Shown here: in pieces, positions 8,398 through 15,968 of the stretch
How the letters are laid out: each line of letters starts with the position of its first letter
Numbering within the stretch: the first letter of the stretch is position 1
Origin: an uncultured Lachnospiraceae bacterium
GTDB lineage: Bacteria; Bacillota; Clostridia; Lachnospirales; Lachnospiraceae
Assembly (NCBI GenBank): GCA_904420225.1
Contig: CAJFUP010000024.1
Span: forward strand, 1-35,206
DNA length: 35,206 nt
Reading direction: 5' to 3'
Program-made: the position numbers and the translations under genes
The notes under the pieces: generated by a model
Database searches by the model: none
Seen by the model: only the letters and a program-made list of their open reading frames with translations
What the model was told of the DNA's origin: nothing

Positions 8398-8769
8398 TTA
8401 GTTCAGAGTGAACAGTACATCTCCAGCTTCCACGGAGGAACCCACGGCCACATCCACTGTGGCGATGGTGCCGTCCTGAGACGCCACAATTTCATTTTCC
8501 ATCTTCATGGCTTCCAAAATCACCACCACTTGTCCTCTCTTGACAGCGGTTCCCACATTGGCCTTTACTGCCAGGATCTTTCCAGGCATGGGGGAATTCA
8601 CTTTCACAGCTCCCTGTGCGCCGACGGGAGCCGCCTTCTTGGCCGGAGCCGCTTTGGGCGCCGGGGCTGCCTTGGGCGCAGCTTTGGGTGCCGGGGAAGC
8701 GCCGCTGAATCCTTCTTCTACCGTTACTTCATATACATTTCCATTGACCGTGATTGTATAATTCTTCAT
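8398..8769 (-). CDS. gcdC: Biotin carboxyl carrier protein of the decarboxylase complex
   Basis: A 123-residue protein. The N-terminus (MKNYTITVNGNVYEVTVEE) is followed by a flexible Ala/Pro/Lys linker (about residues 28-52) and a lipoyl/biotinyl barrel with the biotinylation motif EAMKMEN. The swinging biotin carries CO2 from a carboxyltransferase subunit to the membrane pump. The reading frame extends upstream, but the ATG at 8769 is preceded by AGGAGG and begins 20 bases after the oadG stop. A separate carrier, instead of one fused to OadA, would let one biotin protein serve both carboxyltransferases in this operon. Confidence 0.93.
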   Translation of the reverse strand: MKNYTITVNGNVYEVTVEEGFSGASPAPKAAPKAAPAPKAAPAKKAAPVGAQGAVKVNSPMPGKILAVKANVGTAVKRGQVVVILEAMKMENEIVASQDGTIATVDVAVGSSVEAGDVLFTLN

Positions 8770-8789
8770 GATTGCAATCCTCCTACTCT

Positions 8790-9560
8790 TTACGCTCTTT
8801 TCCATTTATTTGATTTGCGCCGTATGGAACGAACCACCAGGCCGTCCGCCGGGGTATCTTCCGAAGCCGCGATGGCCGCCGTGATGACTGCCACCAGTTC
8901 CATATCATCGCTGAGATCTTCTTCCTCTTCCTCCTCAGCCAAAGCTGGCGCCGCTGGCTGCGGCTCTTTCTCTGGTTCAGCCGCTTTTTTGCGCTTTTCT
9001 TCCCAAATATGAATGAATTTGAAGCAGCTGATGATCAGGCTGATCAAAATCAGCACCAGGAAAACTGTTCCCATACCCATAAGGGTATTCATACCGGCCT
9101 GAGCCAATTTTTCTCCCATGGTAAACACCGGATCAAAACGGCCGCTGCTGACCACATATTGGCTGTTTTCCAGCTGGAAATCCACCGCCACCTCTGCCGG
9201 GCGCAGTTCAAATGTGGCATTCATCTGCACTTCATAGGTGTCGCTGTCCACCACCACCGTTCTGGTGCTGTCTATGGAAACCAGCGCTCCCAAATCGTCC
9301 CGATTGCTTGTCCAGGCCTGAATCAGCGCCACCATCCCCGGGTTGGGGCTGTCCCCGTCCTCATCGTATGCGGCCATCATATTGTCCAGATCCGAGTCGC
9401 CTATTCCCGTCAGACTGGTCACCATATCCGGCGTCTCGCTTTCCAGCAGCTGGCTGACACTGGACGGCGCCGACTTGTAGGAAGAAGAACTGTCACTGCT
9501 GCAGCCGACAAAGGAGAACAGGCAGGTAATCATACATAATACCAATACAAATTTTTTCAT
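8790..9560 (-). CDS. oadG: OadG-family small membrane subunit fused to an N-terminal lipoprotein domain
   Basis: A 256-residue protein. It starts with a lipoprotein signal (MKKFVLVLCMITCLFSFVGC, lipobox Cys at about residue 20). An extracytoplasmic domain of about 130 residues follows, then one membrane segment (MNTLMGMGTVFLVLILISLIIS), a charged linker rich in Glu/Pro/Ala and a C-terminal tail ending in basic residues. The membrane segment plus tail match OadG/gamma subunits, which anchor the alpha and beta subunits. OadG is usually only about 80-120 residues, so the extra lipoprotein-like domain is an addition. A GTG at 9572 is in frame, but GAGGTG sits 9 bases before the ATG at 9560, which I prefer. 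It lies between mmdA and the biotin carrier gene. Confidence 0.8.
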   Translation of the reverse strand: MKKFVLVLCMITCLFSFVGCSSDSSSSYKSAPSSVSQLLESETPDMVTSLTGIGDSDLDNMMAAYDEDGDSPNPGMVALIQAWTSNRDDLGALVSIDSTRTVVVDSDTYEVQMNATFELRPAEVAVDFQLENSQYVVSSGRFDPVFTMGEKLAQAGMNTLMGMGTVFLVLILISLIISCFKFIHIWEEKRKKAAEPEKEPQPAAPALAEEEEEEDLSDDMELVAVITAAIAASEDTPADGLVVRSIRRKSNKWKRA

Positions 9561-9578
9561 ATCAAGTTTCACCTCGTC

Positions 9579-11009
9579 TTAGATTGTGCCGTGCTTCCTT
9601 GCCGGACGCTCCTCTCTCTTGGTAAACAGCATCTCAAATGCGGCAATCACCCTTTTTCGCGTCTCCTCCGGCTCAATGATATCGTCCACATATCCTCTTC
9701 TGGCGGCTGCCAGGGCGCTGGACTGAAGAGACTGATACTCCGCCGCCTTGGCGCTGACCTGCTCCGGATCGTCACAGATAATCTTGGCAGCCAAAGCCGC
9801 ATCCATCATGCCGATGGAAGCATCCTTCCAAGCATACACCACATCGGCGCCCAATGCTTTGGAATTCATGGTCACATAAGCGCTTCCAAATGCGCTTCCC
9901 ACCACCACATTTACCTTGGGCACGGTGGCGTCGGCAAAGGCGTAATTCAGAGACGCAACGGCTCTTGCCATTTCCTTTTCCTGACACATATCAGCCTGAT
10001 AGCCGATACAATTGGTCAAGGTTAAAACCGGGATCTCGAAGGCGTCGCAGAAGGTCACAAAAGCCGCGGCTTTGGCAGCGCCCTGAGCGGACATTCTCCC
10101 GTCAAATTTCTCTGCTTCTTTCCCCTCTTCATCAAACCGTACGCTGCGGTTGGCCACCGCCCCCACGGTCATGCCGTTCAAGCGGATAAAGCCCGTCACC
10201 ATATCTCTGGCATAGGCGGATTTTGTCTCAAAAAAGAATCCATTATCGGAGATCATTCCCAGCGTGACAGCGGGATCTTCCATGCCGTCCGCGATGGACT
10301 CGCAGATACGGTTCAGGTCATCCTCACACTCATCGTAGGACATATCATCTTCATTATTGGACGGAAGAATGGTGATGAGTTCTCTCATCTTGGCAAGGAT
10401 TTCCTCTTCGCTTCCCATCACGTCCACATTGCCCGCTTCCTGGCTCTGGAAAGACGCCGCCGCCGTGTCACACTTGGATGTATAATTGCCGTCCAGCGCG
10501 TTGGGTGAGTTGACGAATAATTTGGCGTTTTTCTCCTCCATGAAGGTGAAGTCCGCCATGGCCGCGGAAATCGCCATGCCGCCCCCGCAGGAACCGAAAA
10601 CAGCCGTGATCTGCGGAATCACACCGGATGCCATGGCCTGGCTCTTGTAGATCTCTCCGAATCCATTGAGCGCGTCGGTGGCTTCTTCCAGTCTCATACC
10701 GGCGCAGTCGATGAGACCCATCACCGGAGCTCCTGTCTTCATGGCAAGATCATACAGCTTCACAATCTTTTTAGCATGCATCTCTCCCACAGTTCCGCCC
10801 AGTACGGACGCGTCCTGGCTGTAAATATATACCAGATTGCCCTCCACAGTGCCGTAGCCTGTAACAACGCCGTCCGCAGGCGTCTGCTTTGCCTGCAGGT
10901 TGAAATCAGTATTTCTGGCAGTCACATATCCACCGATTTCAACAAAGCTATTGTCATCAAGTAAAGCGGCAATTCTTTTACTTGCTGATGTTTGTTCTGT
11001 TGTGCTCAT
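9579..11009 (-). CDS. mmdA: Acyl-CoA carboxyltransferase subunit (methylmalonyl-CoA/glutaconyl-CoA decarboxylase alpha type)
   Basis: A 476-residue protein of the crotonase-like carboxyltransferase fold. It has two oxyanion-hole glycine motifs, AVFGSCGGGMAISAAMADF in the N-half and VVGSAFGSAYVTMNSKALGADVVYAW in the C-half, with YSQDASVLGGTVGEMHAKKI upstream. It transfers the carboxyl group between an acyl-CoA and biotin. MmdA, the 12S transcarboxylase subunit and GcdA share this fold, and the acyl-CoA cannot be named from sequence. It is slightly shorter than typical MmdA (about 510 residues) at the N-terminus. The ATG at 11009 follows GGAGG at a 7-base spacing. It is the first gene of the operon, behind a sigma-A promoter and a structured leader. 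Confidence 0.85.
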   Translation of the reverse strand: MSTTEQTSASKRIAALLDDNSFVEIGGYVTARNTDFNLQAKQTPADGVVTGYGTVEGNLVYIYSQDASVLGGTVGEMHAKKIVKLYDLAMKTGAPVMGLIDCAGMRLEEATDALNGFGEIYKSQAMASGVIPQITAVFGSCGGGMAISAAMADFTFMEEKNAKLFVNSPNALDGNYTSKCDTAAASFQSQEAGNVDVMGSEEEILAKMRELITILPSNNEDDMSYDECEDDLNRICESIADGMEDPAVTLGMISDNGFFFETKSAYARDMVTGFIRLNGMTVGAVANRSVRFDEEGKEAEKFDGRMSAQGAAKAAAFVTFCDAFEIPVLTLTNCIGYQADMCQEKEMARAVASLNYAFADATVPKVNVVVGSAFGSAYVTMNSKALGADVVYAWKDASIGMMDAALAAKIICDDPEQVSAKAAEYQSLQSSALAAARRGYVDDIIEPEETRKRVIAAFEMLFTKREERPARKHGTI

Positions 11010-11050
11010 AATCCGACCTCCATCTTGTATTTATTGATAAAACCATCCAA

Positions 11051-11088
11051 ATGACGCGGGGCCAAAAGGCCTTTGCCCCTGGCATCAT
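11051..11088 (-). promoter_or_regulatory. Structured leader hairpin upstream of the decarboxylase operon
   Basis: In the roughly 93-base leader of mmdA, ATGA/TCAT and GGGGC/GCCCC pairings combine into an extended hairpin around a central AAAGGCCTTT palindrome. No T-run follows, and it ends 41 bases before the ATG. I do not recognise it as a known riboswitch class; it may be an mRNA stability or protein-binding element. Confidence 0.4.
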
Positions 11089-11108
11089 CCAAATTTCTGC
11101 CAAATACA

Positions 11109-11137
11109 ATTGTACCGTCAATCTCCAAAATAATCAA
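11109..11137 (-). promoter_or_regulatory. Sigma-A promoter of the decarboxylase operon
   Basis: TTGATT (11132-11137), a 17-base spacer and TACAAT (11109-11114) on the minus strand. Transcription would begin near 11102, giving a leader of about 93 bases. The promoter lies just downstream of the dacF terminator. Confidence 0.7.
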
Positions 11138-11150
11138 CTGCAATTTCTCC

Positions 11151-11192
11151 AAAAATCGGCCCGGACACCGTTATGAAATGATGTCCGAGCCA
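11151..11192 (-). terminator. Intrinsic terminator of dacF
   Basis: On the minus strand GGCTCGGACA and TGTCCGGGCC pair over 10 bp (one T-G wobble) around a 14-base loop, followed by GATTTTT. It begins 9 bases after the dacF stop. Confidence 0.75.
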
Positions 11193-11200
11193 TTGGCTCC

Positions 11201-12499
11201 TTACCCTCCCAAAAATACCGCTGCCACACGCTTCAGGCACCAGGAAAACGTCAGTTTTTCCGCTCCTTGGGCTGTCACCACAGGAACGCGCCTGAAGCAT
11301 TCTCCTGCCAGATAGTACTCCACCCATCCCACCTGTGTCTGCTCCTTCACAGGAGCATGGACGGTCCTCTGGATTTCTGTTCGGATCTCCACCTTCTCCT
11401 CCGGCCGTAAAAGCAAGGGCAGACTCTTTTCCTCGGCAGAGATATCCAGTCTGGTATCCACCGTTTTCTTTTGGGTCAGATCCCCGGAATCAGGAATTCC
11501 CTCCAATACCAACACGGGATCCAGGACAACATCCTCCCACACATCCCGCCGCTCATACTGCTTCAGCCCATACTCCATCAGCGCCTTGGTGTCGCTCCAT
11601 TTATAGGTTCGATTGTTGGGCCAGCCGCAGGCCAAAAGCGCCACAATAAGCGTCCTGTCCCCCTGCTTAAGCGCGCCGGTATAGCAGTAGCCCGCATTTC
11701 CCGTAAAGCCTGTTTTTCCCGTGAGCGCGCCCTCCATCATATCCAAAAATGTATTGTGATTCTGGCAGGAAAACACCCGCTTTCCTGTCACATCAGAAAA
11801 CGTATACGAACGCGTCTGTGTGATTTGCAAAAACTCTTCTCTCTTGGGAGACTTGAGAATACAATACCGCAGAATCCGGGCCAGATCCGCCGCTGTCGTA
11901 TAGTGTCCCTGGGCGTCCAATCCATTGGGCGTCACGAAATGCGTATCCTGGCATCCAATTTCCTCTGCTTTCTGATTCATCATGGCGGCAAAATTTTCCA
12001 CGGTCCCCGCCACCCCTTCCGCCAAAACCACTGCGGAATCATTGTGGGATTCCAGCATCATGGAATACAGCAGATCCTTTCCATAATAGGTCTCGCCCGG
12101 GGAAACTCCCAGCTTTACCTGGGGCATCCCGGCAGCATAGGAAGAAACAGAAAAATTCTTCTCCCCTCCCCCCTGCTCCAACGCCACGATGCACGTCATA
12201 ATTTTTGTGGTACTGGCCATGGGAAGCACTCGCTGTCCGTCTTTTTCCACCAAAATACGCCCGCTGTCGGCATCCATCAAAACCGCCGACCGGGCGTACA
12301 GAGAAAGACCGGCTTCCTCATCCGTCTGCGCCCCTGCCCACAGGCTGGAGGCTTGATCCCACGCCGTATCCGCAGGCGTGCCGCCGGAAGCCGTATTGGG
12401 CGCCGACAGCCCCCTTTGCGGCGTCAAGAGCAAGAGCAGCGCCACTGCGGCGGCAGCCACTGCCTTGGGAATCCGATGATATGGCTTTTTCTCAAACAA
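11201..12499 (-). CDS. dacF: D-alanyl-D-alanine carboxypeptidase (DacF-like, penicillin-binding protein)
   Basis: A 432-residue serine peptidase that trims the terminal D-Ala from peptidoglycan stem peptides outside the membrane. The three active-site motifs of the S11 family are present: SxxK as STTK (in MASTTKIMT), SxN as SHN (in LESHNDSAVVLAEG) and KTG (in TGKTGFTGNAGYC). A hydrophobic segment at residues 13-26 is a likely signal peptide, and the C-terminal beta-sandwich and a final hydrophobic stretch fit membrane association. The start is uncertain: the only candidate that keeps the signal peptide is a TTG at 12499 with a poor ribosome binding site, and an in-frame TAG lies shortly upstream. 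It follows the HAD phosphatase gene by 53 bases and may be co-transcribed with it. Confidence 0.9.
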   Translation of the reverse strand: MFEKKPYHRIPKAVAAAAVALLLLLTPQRGLSAPNTASGGTPADTAWDQASSLWAGAQTDEEAGLSLYARSAVLMDADSGRILVEKDGQRVLPMASTTKIMTCIVALEQGGGEKNFSVSSYAAGMPQVKLGVSPGETYYGKDLLYSMMLESHNDSAVVLAEGVAGTVENFAAMMNQKAEEIGCQDTHFVTPNGLDAQGHYTTAADLARILRYCILKSPKREEFLQITQTRSYTFSDVTGKRVFSCQNHNTFLDMMEGALTGKTGFTGNAGYCYTGALKQGDRTLIVALLACGWPNNRTYKWSDTKALMEYGLKQYERRDVWEDVVLDPVLVLEGIPDSGDLTQKKTVDTRLDISAEEKSLPLLLRPEEKVEIRTEIQRTVHAPVKEQTQVGWVEYYLAGECFRRVPVVTAQGAEKLTFSWCLKRVAAVFLGG

Positions 12500-12552
12500 A
12501 GGCTCACATGCTTTCTATTCTTTTTTAACAGAATATGTGCGTCCCTTTCGTC

Positions 12553-13212
12553 TTATTCGCCAACCAGGGACAAAAGTTCCATGGGACGGGCCGCCACATA
12601 TGTGGGCGCGCAAGCGCGCAGCTCCTGTTGGCTTCGAAATCCCCATAAAACCGCTGCCGTATCCATTCCGGCCGCTCGCCCGGTTTTGATATCTGTGGGA
12701 CTATCCCCTATGTACAGGCACGATTCCGGCTTTACTCCCAGAGCCCGCGCAGTCAGCAGCGCGCCTGCCGGGTCGGGTTTTCGCGGAATCTCCTCCCGCT
12801 GCCCGTTCACCAGATCAAAAAAGCCCTCTCCAAATATGGCATTTACATTATCCAAGGCCCTGGGGTGCGGCTTATTGGACAGCACCGCCAGCCGTATCCC
12901 TCTCTCTTTCAGGTGCGCCAGCAGCTCTGGTATCCCCCCATAAGGTTTCACCCGATACAGACAGCAATCTTTAAAGACCTGCTGATAACGGATCAACGCT
13001 TCCTCGTAGTGGCTAAGCGTTTTATCCCCGCCGTGGATTAGAGCTCTTTCCACCAGCTTCTTATAGCCCTCGCCCACAAACCGCTTGCACTGCTCCGTGT
13101 CAATGGGGGCGATTCCAAAGGCTTTCATGGTGTCATTTACCGACTTGGTGAGAGCCCAAATGGAATTGACCAGTGTTCCGTCCAAGTCAAAAATAAAGCA
13201 TTGATACTTCAT
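12553..13212 (-). CDS. HAD-superfamily phosphatase (phosphoglycolate phosphatase-like)
   Basis: A 219-residue protein with the four HAD motifs: IFDLDGTLVNS (nucleophile and acid/base Asp), VLSNKPH (motif II Ser), RKPDPAG (motif III Lys) and YIGDSPTDIKTGRAAGM (motif IV Asp pair). The helical cap inserted after motif I (about residues 18-80) makes it a C1-cap member, like Gph and pyrophosphatase PpaX. The substrate cannot be fixed from sequence. The ATG at 13212 follows AAGGAAG at a 5-base spacing. It lies 71 bases after the nitroreductase-like gene. Confidence 0.88.
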   Translation of the reverse strand: MKYQCFIFDLDGTLVNSIWALTKSVNDTMKAFGIAPIDTEQCKRFVGEGYKKLVERALIHGGDKTLSHYEEALIRYQQVFKDCCLYRVKPYGGIPELLAHLKERGIRLAVLSNKPHPRALDNVNAIFGEGFFDLVNGQREEIPRKPDPAGALLTARALGVKPESCLYIGDSPTDIKTGRAAGMDTAAVLWGFRSQQELRACAPTYVAARPMELLSLVGE

Positions 13213-13283
13213 GGCGCTTCCTTTCTCTGCCGGGCCATGCCGTGTGCCCGCTTACCCCATTCCCATGCGGCAGGCAGCGCGGT

Positions 13284-14051
13284 TCACTGGATAAATACCG
13301 TGGCCGCATATTCGTAATGTTTGATTTCCCGCTCTGATACCCGCTCCATTTGCCTGACCTCGCAGTGAAGCCATAACTCCTCAGCCGCCAGCACAAAATG
13401 TGACAGGGCAATGCCAATATCAAAATCCCTGGCTTTTCTCGACACAAAAAAGCGTCTTCCGGGAATCTTTTCAAACACATGGATCCGATTCCGGTATGCC
13501 ACGAACCGCCAGGGCTGTCGATTCCAGGCGGACGGCGCCAGCCTGGCCGCGCGAAGCATGGTTTTCAAGTCATCCCCCAGTTCCTCTTTTTTTACCACCA
13601 GATCCTGAAGGCGCATTCTTCTGGCTTCGGTCACATCCCGTTCAATGCCCTCTTTTCCCCAGCCAAAGGCCAGGATCATCACCGCTTCCAGATCTGCGGC
13701 CGCCTCAGGCGTCCGTCCTGTGCGGGCGCAGCCTTGGTAACAGGAACCGATTCCTTTTGTCACCAGATACAGCGCCAGCTGTTCCATGATAAATCCCGCA
13801 TTGCACAGCGCCCGCTTCCCCTCTTCTGTATAAATAACCATATAATAAGGGGCATCTGCTTTCCAGATCCCCCTCACTGCTTTCTTATCCGCACTGGCAT
13901 CTATCAGTTCCATGTGCCATCTGATATCTTCATAAAGAGGGGAGACTGCCTGCATGTACCGCCTGATATGCTTCAAGGTCAGCTGATCGATGGGTTTCTC
14001 CTGAAACCTCCGCACTGATTGTCTTACATAAATGGCTTCATACAAATTCAT
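13284..14051 (-). CDS. Nitroreductase-family flavoprotein
   Basis: A 255-residue protein starting MNLYEAIYVRQSVRRFQEKP, the FMN-binding RxSxRxF signature of the nitroreductase superfamily. AARLAPSAWNRQPWRFVAYR in the second half is the usual FMN-contact motif, but here it sits near residue 190 instead of near residue 35. The family motif order is therefore rearranged, with an N-terminal half that contacts FMN, a middle insertion and the SAWNxQPW segment in the second half. This is known for the TM1586 subgroup of nitroreductases, which I think it belongs to. Such proteins reduce quinones, nitro compounds or flavins with NAD(P)H; the substrate is unknown. The ATG at 14051 has GGAGG upstream. 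Confidence 0.78.
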   Translation of the reverse strand: MNLYEAIYVRQSVRRFQEKPIDQLTLKHIRRYMQAVSPLYEDIRWHMELIDASADKKAVRGIWKADAPYYMVIYTEEGKRALCNAGFIMEQLALYLVTKGIGSCYQGCARTGRTPEAAADLEAVMILAFGWGKEGIERDVTEARRMRLQDLVVKKEELGDDLKTMLRAARLAPSAWNRQPWRFVAYRNRIHVFEKIPGRRFFVSRKARDFDIGIALSHFVLAAEELWLHCEVRQMERVSEREIKHYEYAATVFIQ

Positions 14052-14097
14052 GGCTGCCTCCCCTTATGGTCTTTCTCCTGCGCGTTTCTGTTCTTTT

Positions 14098-14103
14098 AGT
14101 ATA
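14098..14103 (-). promoter_or_regulatory. Extended -10 promoter element for the nitroreductase-like gene
   Basis: TGTTATACT on the minus strand is an extended -10 (TGnTATACT) about 47 bases upstream of the start codon. The -35 region is a poor match (T-run of the preceding terminator), so the call rests on the -10 alone. Confidence 0.45.
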
Positions 14104-14117
14104 ACACAAATTCCGGC

Positions 14118-14139
14118 AAAAAAACTCCTAAAAAGTTTT
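14118..14139 (-). terminator. Weak intrinsic terminator after pepF
   Basis: AAAACT and AGTTTT pair over 6 bp on the minus strand, followed by further T's (seven in a row overall), 15 bases after the pepF stop. The stem is AT-rich and short, so efficiency is doubtful. Confidence 0.4.
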
Positions 14140-14154
14140 CTTTTTCTTGCGCTT

Positions 14155-15951
14155 TTATTGGATCATCTCCTCCATCTGATCCACCAGGCTGCCAAACACA
14201 TCCAGCGCGGCCTGCACTGGCTGGGACGTGGTCATATCCACCCCTGCTGTCTTGAGCAGATCAATGGGATCCATGCTGCTGCCGCCCTTTAAGAATGTCT
14301 TATAACGCTCCACAGCAGGCGCCCCTTCATCCAGGATTTTATTGGACAGGGCAATGGCCGCCGAAAAACCGGTGGCGTACTGGTATACATAAAACGGCGT
14401 ATAGAAATGCGGAATCCTGCTCCACTCCAGGGCAATCTCCTGATCACTGACCATATCCGGACCAAAATAGAGCTGATTCAGCTCCAGATAGGTGCTGCTG
14501 ATCTCCTGCGCAGTCAAAGGCTTCCCTTTCTGGGCCTTCTGATGCATGAGATATTCAAACTCTGCAAACATGGTCTGACGGTATATGGTTCCCTTAAATT
14601 TATCCAGGAAATGATTGATCAGCGTCATTTTCATGGCCTTATCACTGGTCTTTTTCAATAAGTCATGGATCAAAAGCGCCTCATTGCATGTGGACGCCAC
14701 TTCAGCCACGAAAATCTTGTAATCACTGTAGGCATATGGCTGATTCTTCCTGGAATAGTAGCTGTGAACCGAATGTCCCATCTCGTGGGCCAAAGTGAAA
14801 ACATTATCCAGGGTCCCTCTATAATTCAACAGCACATACGGATGCGAATCGTAGCTGCCGCCGGAATAGGCGCCGCTTCTCTTGCCCTCATTTTCATACA
14901 CATCGATCCAGCGGTTTTCAAATCCCTCCTTCAGGATATCCAGGTATTCCTGTCCCATGGGCTTCAGTCCCTCTGCCACGATTTTTTTCGCTTCCTCAAA
15001 CGTATAGGACGCGGTGCTTTCCGGCAGCAGAGGCGCGTAGACATCATACATATGCAGTTCATCCACGCCCAGCATTTTTTTGCGGATGGCCACATAGCGG
15101 TACATTTTGTCCATGTTTTGATGGACGGTCTCAATGAGACTGTCATATACCGCTTCCGGAATATTGCTCTGATCCAGATATCTGGCGCGGGAGGAGGGAT
15201 AGCTGCGTTCACGGGTGAAGAAAAGAGCCTGCTTTACATTGGCGGAAAAAATAGCGGCCGACGTATTTTTAAACTGCTCTCTCACTTTGTAGTATGCCTG
15301 AAACGCTTCCCTGCGCACACGGCGGTCAGAAGACTCCATCAGAGGCACCAGACTGGAATCTGTCAGAGGCACTTCCTCTCCGTTTTCATCCTTAATGGAC
15401 GGATACTTAAGATCCGCATCGTCAAACATGTGAAAAATAGACGACGGCGCATTGCCAAGATCGGACGCCCGGGCCAAAATTCCTTCTGCCTCCCCATTTC
15501 TTGTGTGGGATTTCATGCGGAAAATTTCTTTCAAAATCCGCCTGTAAAAGCCCAGCCCCTTTTCCTGCTCCAATGCCTGGTCCACCCATTCTTCCGACAG
15601 AGAAAGAATCTCCGGATTGACAAACGCGATGCTCCCTTCTGTCTTCACCAGAAGATCCTCCGCCTGCATTGCCATTTTCTGATAATAAGCGTCCGCTGTG
15701 TCCTGGTCTCTCCTGTGCTGCGCATATACATACACATTTTCCACCACACGCATCAAAGCGAAATACTGATCCAGCGCCTCTTTAAGGTGCGCAGGACTCT
15801 GTCCCAAAGTGCCTTCCAGTTTTTGAAAGGCGTCCAGCAGTTCCTCTGCCTTTTTCCGATCCGCTTCCCAGACCTCATCCGTAGCGTACAGCGCTTCCAG
15901 ATCCCAGGTGTCCTGCGGGGCAATCTCACTTCTTTTTTTTAGTTTTTCCAT
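14155..15951 (-). CDS. pepF: Oligoendopeptidase F (M3-family zinc metallopeptidase)
   Basis: A 598-residue cytoplasmic peptidase with the zinc motif TLAHEMGHSVHSYYS (HExxH) and the downstream glutamate in FVAEVASTCNEALL, as in M3B oligopeptidases. The upstream SGAYSGGSYDSHPYVLLNY and the C-terminal IPHFYTPFYVYQYATGFSAA are family signatures for substrate binding. It cuts oligopeptides of roughly 7-17 residues. Two ATGs are adjacent at 15954 and 15951; the second has GAGGA at the better spacing (6 bases). It starts 17 bases after the second ABC gene, so it appears to be the third cistron of the exporter operon. That placement suggests, but does not prove, a link to peptide handling. Confidence 0.93.
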   Translation of the reverse strand: MEKLKKRSEIAPQDTWDLEALYATDEVWEADRKKAEELLDAFQKLEGTLGQSPAHLKEALDQYFALMRVVENVYVYAQHRRDQDTADAYYQKMAMQAEDLLVKTEGSIAFVNPEILSLSEEWVDQALEQEKGLGFYRRILKEIFRMKSHTRNGEAEGILARASDLGNAPSSIFHMFDDADLKYPSIKDENGEEVPLTDSSLVPLMESSDRRVRREAFQAYYKVREQFKNTSAAIFSANVKQALFFTRERSYPSSRARYLDQSNIPEAVYDSLIETVHQNMDKMYRYVAIRKKMLGVDELHMYDVYAPLLPESTASYTFEEAKKIVAEGLKPMGQEYLDILKEGFENRWIDVYENEGKRSGAYSGGSYDSHPYVLLNYRGTLDNVFTLAHEMGHSVHSYYSRKNQPYAYSDYKIFVAEVASTCNEALLIHDLLKKTSDKAMKMTLINHFLDKFKGTIYRQTMFAEFEYLMHQKAQKGKPLTAQEISSTYLELNQLYFGPDMVSDQEIALEWSRIPHFYTPFYVYQYATGFSAAIALSNKILDEGAPAVERYKTFLKGGSSMDPIDLLKTAGVDMTTSQPVQAALDVFGSLVDQMEEMIQ

Positions 15952-15968
15952 CATAAGTCCTCTTTTTG

